From Chloroflexota bacterium (lineage in GTDB: Bacteria; Chloroflexota; UBA6077; JACCZL01), in contig JADLFM010000128.1 of NCBI GenBank assembly GCA_020845495.1, forward strand, positions 186,001-250,000: DNA of 64,000 bases, in the 5' to 3' direction. The notes beneath the pieces are model-generated. The model worked only from the letters and a program-made list of their open reading frames with translations, was not told the origin of the DNA and did no database searches. Below, piece by piece: positions 26,760 to 35,840 of this stretch. Every line of letters starts with the position of its first letter. The first letter of the stretch is position 1. A program made the position numbers and the translations under genes.

Positions 26760-27719
26760 ATGGCACGCGTGCTCTTGACGACCATGCAGGTGAAGAGCAT
26801 CCAGGACGACGTGCTGCGTCCACTGATCGAGGATGGCCACGAACTGGTGCTGCTGCCGGCGGCCGAGGCGGCGAACGAAGAGCGTTTGATCGCAGCCCTT
26901 CGTGATACGCCGGCCGTCATCGCCGGGACCGAACGATACACTGCCCGCGTCTTCGATGCGTCCTCGTCGCTGAAGATCGTCGCACGGACGGGCGTCGGCT
27001 ACGACGCGATCGACGTCGACGCGGCCATCGCCCACAGCGTGCTCGTGACGACCACGCCCGGCGCGAACCATCACAGCGTCGCCGAGGCGGCGGTCGGGCT
27101 GATCGTGGCGGCCCTCCGCCGCTTCGCCTTCGCGGATCGCCAGATGCGCACGACCGGCTGGAACCCCCGCCCTTACGGCATCGAACTGCGTGGCAAGACG
27201 GTCGGCGTGGTCGGGACCGGCCTGATCGGCAAAGAAGTCGTGCGGCGGCTCCAGGGCTGGGACGTCTCGATCCTGTTATCGGACGTGGTGCAGGATCAGG
27301 GCTTCGCCGAGCGCTACGGCGCGCAGTACGTGGATCGCGACGCGCTGTTTCGCGAGGCCGATGTGGTGACGCTGCACGCGCCGTTGCTCCCCGCGACCCG
27401 CCACCTGGTGAACGCGACGACGCTCCGCGCGATGAAGTCGACGGCCTTCCTGGTGAACACGGCGCGCGGCCCACTCGTCGACGAGGCGGCGCTGGCCCAG
27501 GCGCTCCGCGAGGGCTGGATCGCCGGCGCAGCGCTCGACGTCTTCGAGACCGAGCCGCTTCCAGCCGAGAGCCCGCTGCTGGAGTTGCCGAATGTCACGC
27601 TCAGCCAGCACATCGCGGGCGTCACCGCCGAGTCGATGCAAGCGATGACGGCGATGGCGGTCGACAGCGTCCGCGTGGTCCTACGCGGTGGACGCCCGGC
27701 GACGATCGTCAACCCATAG
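26760..27719 (+). CDS. D-isomer-specific 2-hydroxyacid dehydrogenase
   Basis: 319 residues from ATG 26760 (AGGAG 7 nt upstream; GTG 26757 also possible). The substrate-domain motif RTGVGYDAIDVDAA, cofactor loop VGTGLIGKEVVRRL, the catalytic Arg in NTARGPLVDEAAL, the Glu in DVFETEPLP and the His in LSQHIAG are all present. It belongs to the phosphoglycerate/hydroxypyruvate dehydrogenase-like group without an ACT domain. NAD-dependent reduction or oxidation of a 2-hydroxy acid is certain as a class; the substrate is not. Confidence 0.88.
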   Translation: MARVLLTTMQVKSIQDDVLRPLIEDGHELVLLPAAEAANEERLIAALRDTPAVIAGTERYTARVFDASSSLKIVARTGVGYDAIDVDAAIAHSVLVTTTPGANHHSVAEAAVGLIVAALRRFAFADRQMRTTGWNPRPYGIELRGKTVGVVGTGLIGKEVVRRLQGWDVSILLSDVVQDQGFAERYGAQYVDRDALFREADVVTLHAPLLPATRHLVNATTLRAMKSTAFLVNTARGPLVDEAALAQALREGWIAGAALDVFETEPLPAESPLLELPNVTLSQHIAGVTAESMQAMTAMAVDSVRVVLRGGRPATIVNP

Positions 27720-28099
27720 GGCCGGCCGTCGTGAACGCGCCGTCGCCCGGCGCGTTCGTACTGCCCTTCCATCCGGCTGCGCCCTCGCCGACCGAGGATG
27801 GGTGCTGATGCGTGCCGCGGACACCTGAGCCGATCGCCATCATCGGGAGCACCCGGTACCTGGGGCTTATCCGCCCGGATAACCGCATCTGGCGCTCGCG
27901 AAAACAAGAACGCAACCGCTGGGTATCTGAAACCACTTGAGCAACGCCGACTCGCGATGATACGCTAGTCAGTAGCTAGTGCCTGGATCGTCACCATATC
28001 TCCGCTGCTGTGACGGCGGGTGAGATGCACCACGGAGATGGGGGCGGCTCAAGGGCGATCCGGCCCCGCTGTGGCGGCCGGCGAGGGGGTGGGTTGCTC
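27720..28099. other. Gap with a 6-bp inverted repeat
   Basis: 380 bp. It holds TTATCC-N4-GGATAA (27867-27882), which could be an operator or a small hairpin, and a CTAG-rich stretch near 27965-27985. No ORF or RNA gene is supported. Confidence 0.35.
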
Positions 28100-29308
28100 G
28101 TGCGACTCAGTCGGGGCACCTTCTGGATTCTCTGTCTTGTGCTTATCGCCGGCCAGTTTGTCACGGCCTCGTCGTCGATTGTTCTCGCACAGCGCGTAGC
28201 GATCGAGCCGCGCGACGTTGCGCTCACACCGGCGGACTTACCGTCGGGCTTCTCCGTGACCGAGGACCAGGCGACGCCGATGGATCCGGGGCCCGGGGTC
28301 ATGTATTCGGTGACTCTCAAGCGGCCGGTGACTGGCGGTACTGTCGGGAACGGCCCCGTCTGGGTGAGCCAGTTGATCGGCCGCTTTGACGGGCCGGTGG
28401 CCTATGAGGGATTCCTCGATACCATCCGCCAGCGGTTCATCGACGAGAAGGGCTATCAACTCGTGCCCGGTGCCCCCAACGACGGCGGTACGGCCAGCCT
28501 GATGTGGGCGGATGGCGACGGCGTTGGCTATATGGTCGGCTTCATCAAGCGAGACATGGTGATCTTCACCGGCTGGGCCGGAGCGAAGGGCGCCGTCGAC
28601 CTTCAGGGTGTGCTCACGCTCGCCGGCGTGTCGTCCGCGCGCTACGACCAGGTCCTCGCGTCCGGCGGCATGCCGGCCACCGCCTCGACGACCACGACGC
28701 ACCCCTCAGAGGGTGTTGCCACGCAGGAGGCAGCGCCGCCGAAGCCGACCGAGCAGCCGACACCTCCACCGCGCACGGCATCCGCTGCACCTCCCGCTCC
28801 GAAGGCGACGATCGACCAGCGCGTGCTCCCCGCCCTACGAGCGCTCTACGCCATCAAGAGCGCCCCAGTGGGCGGCCTCCCATGGGGCGACTGGTTCCGA
28901 GCGATCGTCGACCGGAGCGCGGTAACGATCGCCGCCGCTCCGCTGCCTAGGGGCACACACGGCGTGTATCGCGGACGCTCGAACACGTTGACGATCGGGA
29001 CGTCGGCGCTGAATGAAGACGTGCGGAGCGTTGCGTCCGTACTTGGGCATGAGTTGACACACGTCGCGCAGGCGCTGGAGAACGGTGGCGTTCCTGGCGA
29101 TTGTGTCTCGGCCGAGGTCGAAGCGTTTCGGGTGGGGCTCTCTGTCTTCGTCAACCTCTTCGGAGGACCAAGCCCCGGCCGGACGAGCTTCGAGCGATCC
29201 CAGAATCTCGTAGCCTACAGGTGGCTGACGGAAGGTGACCCCATCCTCTACAAGTTCGTCGTCGACACGCCGGGCTATCAGGATCAGTGCAGCCTCTGGG
29301 TGCCGTGA
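28100..29308 (+). CDS. Secreted protein with HELTH zinc-protease-like motif
   Basis: 402 residues from GTG 28100, chosen because it follows a G-rich site and gives a normal signal peptide (RLSRGTFWILCLVLIAGQF ... SIVLAQ). An N-terminal domain of about 170 residues (LTPADLPSGFSVTEDQA, GYMVGFIKRDMVIFTGW) resembles domains of unknown function that occur in exported Chloroflexota proteins. A Pro/Thr linker leads to a C-terminal domain with VLGHELTHVAQALE and, 18 residues after the second His, AEVEA, a plausible third zinc ligand. A zinc metalloprotease or a non-catalytic relative is inferred. It resembles the 46121 protein in motif arrangement only. Confidence 0.65.
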   Translation: MRLSRGTFWILCLVLIAGQFVTASSSIVLAQRVAIEPRDVALTPADLPSGFSVTEDQATPMDPGPGVMYSVTLKRPVTGGTVGNGPVWVSQLIGRFDGPVAYEGFLDTIRQRFIDEKGYQLVPGAPNDGGTASLMWADGDGVGYMVGFIKRDMVIFTGWAGAKGAVDLQGVLTLAGVSSARYDQVLASGGMPATASTTTTHPSEGVATQEAAPPKPTEQPTPPPRTASAAPPAPKATIDQRVLPALRALYAIKSAPVGGLPWGDWFRAIVDRSAVTIAAAPLPRGTHGVYRGRSNTLTIGTSALNEDVRSVASVLGHELTHVAQALENGGVPGDCVSAEVEAFRVGLSVFVNLFGGPSPGRTSFERSQNLVAYRWLTEGDPILYKFVVDTPGYQDQCSLWVP

Positions 29309-29350
29309 CCGCGCGGGCGGAGCACTCAGAACGTCTGGATCAGAGCTTCC

Positions 29351-29406
29351 GGATCGGGGCCTCCGGATCCGGGCCTCCGGATCGGGGCCTCCGGATCGGG
29401 GCCTCA
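29351..29406. repeat. 14-bp tandem repeat, 4 copies
   Basis: Unit GGATCGGGGCCTCC at 29351, 29365 (one change), 29379 and 29393 (last base changed). The final copy provides the TGA stop of the minus-strand SCO1664-family gene. It lies between two convergent genes. Confidence 0.9.
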
Positions 29407-30168
29407 GTACCAGGGCCAGGGCATGCCTCGGCGGCTCGACATGGGCGGGAAACGGCCCTTCTGAAGGGTCTGGTCGATGCGCTTCAAGAACGCCTCGACC
29501 TCGCTCCTGGTCAGCAGGTCGTTCAGGTCTGCGCGTAGCGCCGCCACCCGCTTCGGGTCGCGGCGGAACGCTTCCAACTGCGTTCGGAGGGAGGTCGGGA
29601 TGGCCTCGCCCTGCCAGTCCCAGAGGATCGTCCGTAGCTTGGGCGCGGTGTTGAACGTCAGGCCGTGGTCGATGCCCCAGATCTTGCCGTCGCCGTCGCG
29701 CAGGCAATGGCCGGCCTTACGGTCGGCATTGTTGGCGATAACGTCGAACAGGGCAATCGTCTGCACCTGATCGAGGTGCTGATCCTTGTAGCGGAGGAAG
29801 TCGGCTCGTTGATCGGCGTCGATGAGCAGTTGGAATGAGCCGACGCCGTGCGGGCCGTCACGGATGATCGTAGGAGGGATGAAATCCCAGCCGATCGCGA
29901 CGCAGGCGAGATACGCGGCCCGCTCGCGGCGATACAGCGTGCCGTCCGGAAAGTCCCAGAGGGGGATCTCGCCCCGCCGAGGCTTGTAGACCGCCAGGAA
30001 GGGCGGCACGCCGTCCGTTTCCAATCGAGTAGCGAAGGTGTAGTTGGAGCTCCAGGGGATCGACTCGATCGCGACGACCTCGGCGCGCTCCATCAGCCCA
30101 TGCAGCTCCTGCCGTGCGACACTGGCCCGCTGCCCGTTCTCTCCGATTGCGAAGGCTCGCTCCGTCAT
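29404..30168 (-). CDS. SCO1664-family protein (PI3/PI4-kinase-like fold)
   Basis: 254 residues from ATG 30168 with AGGA just upstream; the frame stays open much further upstream but loses homology-like character. Distinctive motifs: IESIPWSSNYTF, LAVYKPRRGEIPLWDFP (a lysine strand), LYRRERAAYLACVAIGWDFIPPT, FDVIANNADRKAGHCL (catalytic-loop-like N-x-D) and IWGIDHGLTFN (metal-binding D-H-G). This is the actinobacterial/Chloroflexota SCO1664 family related to phosphatidylinositol kinases. The biochemical activity of the family is unsettled. In Actinobacteria it usually accompanies SCO1663-like and phosphatase genes, which are not seen here. Confidence 0.82.
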   Translation of the reverse strand: MTERAFAIGENGQRASVARQELHGLMERAEVVAIESIPWSSNYTFATRLETDGVPPFLAVYKPRRGEIPLWDFPDGTLYRRERAAYLACVAIGWDFIPPTIIRDGPHGVGSFQLLIDADQRADFLRYKDQHLDQVQTIALFDVIANNADRKAGHCLRDGDGKIWGIDHGLTFNTAPKLRTILWDWQGEAIPTSLRTQLEAFRRDPKRVAALRADLNDLLTRSEVEAFLKRIDQTLQKGRFPPMSSRRGMPWPWY

Positions 30169-30384
30169 ACGTCCTGGCCGCTCCGCCTCACACGTTCGTG
30201 CCACGGGACGCTGCCGTCCTGGCATCCATTCTAGCGTGGCACGCCGAGCGGGCAACACGAATCTGTACCCGCAACCGGCCAGCGCGTGATGGGTCCGTGT
30301 TCCGTTCGTGAAGCGCCCGTAACGAGGAATCGCGCGATTCGATGGTACGGTGTCGCGGGCGCGCACAGAGGAGCACTCAGACAG

Positions 30385-30768
30385 ATGGCAATTCTCGATG
30401 ACGTGTTGGCCGGCCTTGTGGCTGGCCTGAAAGGCGACCTGACCCGCGGCGGCCTCACCCGTCAGCGGGGCGGGATTGCGCGGGGAGTCGGCTGGGCCGA
30501 AGCATCCGGTCGCGGGCCGGACGGCTCCTGGCTGGAGCTGCGGCTCCATCACCGGCCCTCGGAGCACCGCCTTGATGCCGGCCTGCTCGCATACCAGCCG
30601 CTGGCGCGTGGCGGTCGGACGGTGGTGGTCGGCGAGCGAACACTGAGCTACAGCTACGCGGCAGGGGAAGTCTGCCACGTCCTCGCCGATGACGTGGCAG
30701 GCTGGCTGCGACGGATTGGGGAGTCGGCGCCGGCCGAGTCTGATATCCCGGCGGCCAGCGGGTTTTGA
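30385..30768 (+). CDS. Hypothetical protein
   Basis: 127 residues from ATG 30385; GAGGAG lies about 11 nt upstream. The sequence has alternating short strands and turns (GSWLELRLHHRPSEHRLDAGLLAYQPLARGGRTVVVGERTLSYSY) and no membrane segment or signal peptide. It resembles no family I can name. Divergent from the SCO1664-family gene with 216 bp between. Confidence 0.55.
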   Translation: MAILDDVLAGLVAGLKGDLTRGGLTRQRGGIARGVGWAEASGRGPDGSWLELRLHHRPSEHRLDAGLLAYQPLARGGRTVVVGERTLSYSYAAGEVCHVLADDVAGWLRRIGESAPAESDIPAASGF

Positions 30769-31099
30769 GCGGCGGACCAGTCCGCCGCCAACCCCACGCT
30801 ACGCCCCCGCCGCCAACCCCACGCTACGCCCCCGTGTCGATCGCGCTCTTCATCGCTTGTCGCAGCGCTCGAGCGGCCCGACCGAGGCGGCAGGCGTGTA
30901 CGATAGTGCAGTACGTGACGTGGCGGCACGACGGGCGGCTCGTACGAGCGACAGCACGGGGGAACCGGTATGGAAGTTGCGGGCGGAGGGCGGCAGCCCG
31001 CCCGCGACCACCCCGGGTCCAGACGGCTAGTTGAGCGGGCCAGTTGAGCGCGTGACGCTCGGCCGCTATCCTCGCCGTGCAGGCTCTGGAGGTGACGGG
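30769..31099. other. Gap with a 25-bp duplicated segment
   Basis: About 330 bp. Two adjacent identical 25-bp copies (CCGCCGCCAACC...) occupy 30782-30806 and 30807-30831. The rest shows no supported gene; GGAGGTGA near 31088-31095 belongs to the next gene. Confidence 0.5.
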
Positions 31100-31738
31100 A
31101 TGAAGCTGCGAATCGAGCGTATCTGGCGGCGAGGCACGTGGGCAGCCGACGCGCAGCCATGCCACTCACCGCTCTTCGCCGACACGCCGACTGGATGGCC
31201 TGACGACCAGGTGGCCAGCCTCGTGAGCGATGCCCCGCGCGCCGACGTCACCGCTGACCACACGGTCACGATCGATCGAGCCAGTGCTGAGGCTCAGGCC
31301 GTCACCGAAACCCGCCCGGTCGTCGAGGCTCGGGATGCTGGGGGGGCGGGTGCCGTGGTTGAGGAGTCGGTGGCCACCCAGGAGCCTGCGCGGACCTACG
31401 TGCAGCCCGAACAGCCCGTCGTTCTGGCTCCGGCGCGGCCTGGTCGAGCGGTGCGTGTCGGAGAAGTGCTGCCGGCGGTCCGGTCGCGCGCCTTACTCGC
31501 ACGGCTCCCGGTGCCGCACGTGCCAAAGCGAGCGATTCTCGCGGCCGGCGTCTGTGCCGGGCTGGCCGCACCCGGCATTACTCGTCACGTGGCGACGCGA
31601 CTCTTGTTCGGGAGTAGCCGCAGCACCACCCGGACGGGCCTGGGCGCACTCGAGATCACCCGCGTGACCTACACCGGCCCGATCACGTCCGAGGCGCTCT
31701 CGATGGTCACGAAGGCGCTCGAACGGACTGGCCGCTGA
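31100..31738 (+). CDS. Hypothetical protein with one hydrophobic segment
   Basis: 212 residues from ATG 31100, supported by GGAGGTGA upstream. An acidic/Ala-Val-rich, probably disordered central region (about 50-115) is followed by a basic stretch and a hydrophobic segment (ILAAGVCAGLAAPGI). The C-terminus has a conserved-looking strand LGALEITRVTYTGPITSEALSMV. Function unknown; possibly membrane-anchored. Confidence 0.6.
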   Translation: MKLRIERIWRRGTWAADAQPCHSPLFADTPTGWPDDQVASLVSDAPRADVTADHTVTIDRASAEAQAVTETRPVVEARDAGGAGAVVEESVATQEPARTYVQPEQPVVLAPARPGRAVRVGEVLPAVRSRALLARLPVPHVPKRAILAAGVCAGLAAPGITRHVATRLLFGSSRSTTRTGLGALEITRVTYTGPITSEALSMVTKALERTGR

Positions 31739-31761
31739 GCGTTACGACATCCGAACGACTA

Positions 31762-32490
31762 TTAGCGGACCAGCATCACCCAGAAGCCACCCAGGCAAAG
31801 GGCGGGACCATAGGGCATAAAGGTCTGTCCGGTGCCCTGCCGCGCCAGAACCACCGCCGCCCAGACGCCCCCCACCGCGATCCCAACCAGCAGCGCCGTT
31901 ACGATGCCGGGGAAGCCGGCCATCACGCCGAGCAACGCCGCGATCGTAATGTCGCCGGTGCCGAGCGGCTCGCCACCTCGGTACAGCGCCCGGCCGAGCG
32001 CGTACAACCCTCCGAACGCCAGTCCGCCGATCGATCCGCCCAGGGTTGCGCTGAGCAGCCCGCCGCTCATGCTCAGGGGTGCAAGCGCGAGACCCAGCAC
32101 CACCCCGCCCAGCCCGAGGACGAGGTAGACGTCGCGGTGACGCAGGTCGATCGTGAGGATTACGAGCAGCAAGGCTGCGAACAGCAGATCGACGGCCAGG
32201 GTTGCGCCGAGCGGCTCCCGCCCCACGAGCGCTGCGAAGAGGACTGCCGTGCCAAGCTCCAGCAGCACGTCGCCCCGGGCTGGCCTGGCGCCGCAGGTTG
32301 GGCAGGCGCGCCTCAGGCCGCAGACTCGGAGGGTCTGGCTGAGCGCCGTCCAGTCCAGCCCGCACCCGTGCTCGCCGCAGATCGGGCGCCCGAGCAGTCG
32401 GCCGCGCTCGGGGAGCGTGCGGGCGACCAGTGCGACGACCGCGCCGATAGCCAGCCCGAGCGCCGCGCCAGCCAGCACGCGTACCAACAT
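31762..32490 (-). CDS. Prepilin peptidase, A24 aspartic family
   Basis: 242 residues, polytopic. The family aspartates are visible in LTIDLRHRDVYL and GTGDITIAALLG (GxGD). An N-terminal cytoplasmic loop carries Cys pairs (CGEHGC, CPTCG) as in the zinc-binding loop of type IV prepilin leader peptidases. These enzymes cleave and often N-methylate type IV pilin-like signal peptides. No pilin or assembly gene is in the window, so its substrate lies elsewhere. The upstream membrane-methyltransferase gene ends 8 nt before this start, suggesting one transcript. Confidence 0.82.
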   Translation of the reverse strand: MLVRVLAGAALGLAIGAVVALVARTLPERGRLLGRPICGEHGCGLDWTALSQTLRVCGLRRACPTCGARPARGDVLLELGTAVLFAALVGREPLGATLAVDLLFAALLLVILTIDLRHRDVYLVLGLGGVVLGLALAPLSMSGGLLSATLGGSIGGLAFGGLYALGRALYRGGEPLGTGDITIAALLGVMAGFPGIVTALLVGIAVGGVWAAVVLARQGTGQTFMPYGPALCLGGFWVMLVR

Positions 32491-32498
32491 CGCGGCGC

Positions 32499-33242
32499 TC
32501 AGTAGAGGCCCGGTAGGAGCCGGGCGGTCGTCGCCTGATAGGCGGCGTATTCAGGATACGCCGCGCTGAGCGTCCGCTCTTCCTGCTGGATGCGGTACAT
32601 CTGGAGCAGCACGAACACGGCGTATACGGCGGCCGTGAGCGGGCTCAGGACCACCAGCAGGGTGCCGCCGAACGCCACGAACTCGCCAAGGTAGATCGGG
32701 TGACGGATCGAGCGGTATAGCCCGGTGGTGACCAGGCCGCGTGCGCGTGGCATGACGCCGAACGAGCGCCCCAGGCTCGCCAGCCCGACCAGCGTCACGG
32801 CCAATCCGGCCAGCATGAGCGCGTCCGCCAGGATCAGCACCACGATGTCATCGGTCGTGGCCGGGGCCATCGCGACGCCCAGGATCACCGTCGAGCCGGC
32901 AATTGCCGCGACGTCGGCGATGATGCTCCGTCCGACCGCCAATGACGGCCGCCGGATCAGGAACAGCCAGGTCACCAGGAGCATGAACGCCGAGGTCAAC
33001 CCTTGATGGCCGACGGCGACCCAGGCATGCAGTTCGCCGCGCGTGGCCGCGAGCGTGCCGACGTTTTCGAGAGTGTCGAATAGCGCGGCCAGGCGCACCC
33101 AACTGAGGATCATGAAGAGGTAGGCCGGCATCAGGCTCGCGGCGCAGATCAGCAACCCCTCGCGGCTAGGTCTGGCGAACAGCACCCGGCCGCGTCGCGA
33201 TGATGCTGCTCCGTTGGTCGCCATGGGCAGATCCTGAAGCAT
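32499..33242 (-). CDS. Isoprenylcysteine/phospholipid methyltransferase-like membrane protein
   Basis: 247 residues from ATG 33242 (GGAAGG at proper spacing). Five to six membrane helices; the C-terminal ICMT/PEMT signature is clear: GLVTTGLYRSIRHPIYLGEFVAFGG with the RHPxY SAM-binding motif and EERTLSAAYPEYAAY. SAM-dependent methylation of a lipid or membrane-bound acceptor is inferred. It is the first gene of a two-gene unit with the prepilin peptidase. Confidence 0.8.
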   Translation of the reverse strand: MLQDLPMATNGAASSRRGRVLFARPSREGLLICAASLMPAYLFMILSWVRLAALFDTLENVGTLAATRGELHAWVAVGHQGLTSAFMLLVTWLFLIRRPSLAVGRSIIADVAAIAGSTVILGVAMAPATTDDIVVLILADALMLAGLAVTLVGLASLGRSFGVMPRARGLVTTGLYRSIRHPIYLGEFVAFGGTLLVVLSPLTAAVYAVFVLLQMYRIQQEERTLSAAYPEYAAYQATTARLLPGLY

Positions 33243-33534
33243 CGTGTCCTTCCGTTGTCGGACGAGCGGCCAGCGCGTCGGATGGTTACGGTGTAGGAGA
33301 GGGAGGACTCGTCCGCATCGTGGTGGTCTTACTGATGCCAACGCCGGGCGTAGGAGCCGGGGGATGGCCCAGGCGTACTGACTCACCTGGGCATCGCGCG
33401 GCCATATGGGGGAGAGATGCTTACCCTGGGTGGCCGAGCCAAAGGTCGCCGGCGTGCTCGATCCGGGCGAGTGCACGGCCGGACGCCCACGTGCCTTGCC
33501 TGCGACGTGTTCGTCAGAACGTGCACGTCAGGAA

Positions 33535-33563
33535 TGGACATGACGCAACGACGACGGTATAGT
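33535..33563 (+). promoter_or_regulatory. Strong sigma70-type promoter
   Basis: TGGACA (33535-33540), exactly 17 bp, then TATAGT (33558-33563). Transcription would start near 33570, 660 nt upstream of the next annotated start codon and just before a hairpin. Confidence 0.6.
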
Positions 33564-33581
33564 GCTGCATAGCGTCAGACA

Positions 33582-33606
33582 GGTCAGGAGGGCTATGCTC
33601 CTGACC
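33582..33606 (+). ncRNA. Candidate 5' hairpin or small-RNA element
   Basis: GGTCAGGAG (33582-33590), loop GGCTATG, CTCCTGACC (33598-33606): a perfect 9-bp stem about 12 nt after the predicted transcription start. No T-run follows, so it is not an intrinsic terminator. It could be a 5' stabilising or regulatory structure, or part of a small RNA. Confidence 0.35.
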
Positions 33607-34235
33607 GTGTGACGTGGGGTAAGCCGTCGACGAGGATGGCTCGTGCAAAGCTCTCGCCGAGTGTATTTCGAATGCAGGTGAGGCGCGTGCTGATGACTGG
33701 CACGGCGAGCATGGGGCTCGCGAGGCTGGTGCCCGAGGTCCAGGGATTCGGGGGTGTGGGCTTCCCGATGGAAGCGCCGCATCGGCGAGCGCGGCCTCTG
33801 ACAGAGGCTGAGACCTGCCTGCTCCTCGAACCCCTTCACCCGTCACGGCCGCCGATCCTGAAGCATGAGATGGGCGTGACCGCCGCCCAGGCTGGCCCCC
33901 CACTCTCAGGTGAGCAACCCGACGCGCGGGTCGGTGTAGTCGTCCGCCATCTGGCGGTACGCCTGACAACCCGCCCGTGGGGCGCTTGTAGGGTAAGTCT
34001 GCGAAAGGAGACCGTCGATACACTCCCGCCAGTAACGTTGGCGGTGCGCTCGGCGACCTGAGCGTAGCGAACGGGAGCGGCCCGTGCGCCGCGCTCATTG
34101 CCGCTGACCTGACGATAGCAACCGCGCGGCCCGGCGAACACCCCCACAGGGAAGTCGTACCGCGCGATGGAAGCATCTCGAGCGCTGCTCGACACCGTCA
34201 CGTCGAGTAGCGGCACGAACCGAGGGAGGTTCGGC

Positions 34236-35735
34236 ATGCGTTTGACTCGTCGGCGTCTCCTTGGCTCTCTGACCCTGAGCGCGGGCGCGCTCGTCCTGGC
34301 CGCGTGTGGCCAGTCTGCTCCAGCGTCGACTGGCTCGACGGCCCCGACAACGTCGAGCGGCTCGAGTGGAGCCTCCGGTGCGGCGGCTCCCAAGCCAGCC
34401 GCGACGACCGCGCCGGCTGCTAGTGGCGCCTCGTCGGCCAGCGGCGCGCCGGCCGCGACCAGCGCCGCTGCGAAACCGGCTGCTGGCGGCTCCACCGCGC
34501 CGGTGACACTCAGCGTCATCGCGTGGAACTCCGGCTCGAGCGCCGAGGCGTTCAAGAACGCCATGAGCCAGATCAACGACAAGTTCAAGGAGAAGCGGTC
34601 GAACGTCACGATTACCTTCGAGCCGCTCGGGCAGGGCGCGACCTGGACCAACGCCCAGATGGCGCGCATCGCCAGCCAGACGACCGACGTGACCGCGACC
34701 TACGGCTTCGCACCCCAGGACATCATCAACTTCCAGCCCGACACCCAGTTCATCGACCTGACCGACCTGCCGTCGCTCAAGGCCTTCGACCAGACCAACG
34801 TCAAGCGCTTCATGACCTGGAAGGGCAAGGTCTGGCAATTGACGCTGGCATACGTGGGCCACATCGTCTGGACCAATGGGGACATGCTGACCAAGGACGG
34901 CGTCAAACATCCGACCACGTACGCCGAATGGCAGTCGATGTGCGACACCCTGAAGTCTAAGGGTGAGACGCCGATCTTCTATGCGGCCAAGCCCTCGAAC
35001 GCGCTCAACCGCTGGGCGAGCATGGCCGAGATGACTCTGGTCCGACCGAAGCAACCGAAGTTCTGGGCCGACATGCTGGTAACCGGCAAGGCCGACTTCA
35101 CCACACCGGAGTGGGTCGAGGCGTTCAAGCGGGCGAAGGAGTTCGCCACCAAGAATTTCGATCCCAGCTTCAGCGGCATCGACTACCCGACCGGCGCCGG
35201 CCTCTTCGCCACCGGCAAGTACGCGATGTGGCCCGAAGGCTCCTTCTCCGGCGGCGACATCATGGCCGCCAAGCCGACGTTCCAGAAACTGGGCGCCTTC
35301 ACCGCGCCGCTCTCCGACGACGCCGAGGCGAATGCCGTCCAGCCCGTGTACGGAGACCTCGGGTGGGCGGGCCTGCGCTACAGCAAGAACGCCGACATCG
35401 TGAAGGAATGGATCGATTTCTTCGGCCAGAAGGAGAACTTCCAGACCTTCATGCAGGTCTTGCAGTACTACCCCACCCAGAACGTCCAGCTCACCGGGCC
35501 GGTGCCTGAGGCCGAGGCGCCGCTGCTCAAGAAGACCGCCGTCTCAGAGGTCCGTCTGGCCCTGCCCGGCATGACCTACGACAACCAGTGGTCTGAACTG
35601 ATCCTGTCCGATCAGTACACGCCCGAGAGCTACGCGAAGTACGTCCAAAAGAACTTCGAGGATTCTCGGCCGCAGTGGCAGAAGTACATCGGCATGTTTG
35701 ACGAGGACTGGGCCAAGCTCTACTTCAGCGTGTAG
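34236..35735 (+). CDS. Sugar ABC transporter substrate-binding lipoprotein
   Basis: 499 residues from ATG 34236 (GGGAGG upstream). The N-terminus TRRRLLGSLTLSAGALVLAACG combines a twin-Arg-like pair with a lipobox LAAC (Cys24), followed by a 65-residue Ala/Ser/Thr linker. It is an extracellular solute-binding protein of family 1 (WNSGSSAEAFKNAMSQINDKFKEKRSNVTI, TYAEWQSMCDTLKSKGETPI, GKYAMWPEGSFSGGD). Such proteins capture mono- or oligosaccharides for MalF/MalG-type permeases, which follow directly. The ligand is not predictable. Operon: this gene, 105 bp, permease 1, 4-bp overlap, permease 2. Confidence 0.88.
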   Translation: MRLTRRRLLGSLTLSAGALVLAACGQSAPASTGSTAPTTSSGSSGASGAAAPKPAATTAPAASGASSASGAPAATSAAAKPAAGGSTAPVTLSVIAWNSGSSAEAFKNAMSQINDKFKEKRSNVTITFEPLGQGATWTNAQMARIASQTTDVTATYGFAPQDIINFQPDTQFIDLTDLPSLKAFDQTNVKRFMTWKGKVWQLTLAYVGHIVWTNGDMLTKDGVKHPTTYAEWQSMCDTLKSKGETPIFYAAKPSNALNRWASMAEMTLVRPKQPKFWADMLVTGKADFTTPEWVEAFKRAKEFATKNFDPSFSGIDYPTGAGLFATGKYAMWPEGSFSGGDIMAAKPTFQKLGAFTAPLSDDAEANAVQPVYGDLGWAGLRYSKNADIVKEWIDFFGQKENFQTFMQVLQYYPTQNVQLTGPVPEAEAPLLKKTAVSEVRLALPGMTYDNQWSELILSDQYTPESYAKYVQKNFEDSRPQWQKYIGMFDEDWAKLYFSV

Positions 35736-35840
35736 CCGTCCATCCGTAACGCCTTCAGTACGCGCCTGCCGAGCCGGGATTGACGCCGTGGCTCGGCGGG
35801 CCGCTCGCATCTGGCGCGATTCTCCGGGAGGAGCTCCCCT

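Larger units (their letters stand above)
33243..34235. other. Near 1-kb gap with promoter and hairpin upstream of the sugar ABC operon
   Basis: Frames here on both strands have no ribosome-binding sites or recognisable domains. The region does contain a strong promoter (33535-33563) and a perfect 9-bp hairpin (33582-33606), so a transcribed leader or small RNA is possible. The 3' end carries GGGAGG for the binding-protein gene. Confidence 0.5.

Noticed and set aside
33514..34176. 220-codon minus-strand frame in the gap before the ABC operon
   Set aside because: Pro/Arg/Ser-rich with no domain or start signal; it also runs across a good plus-strand promoter and hairpin.
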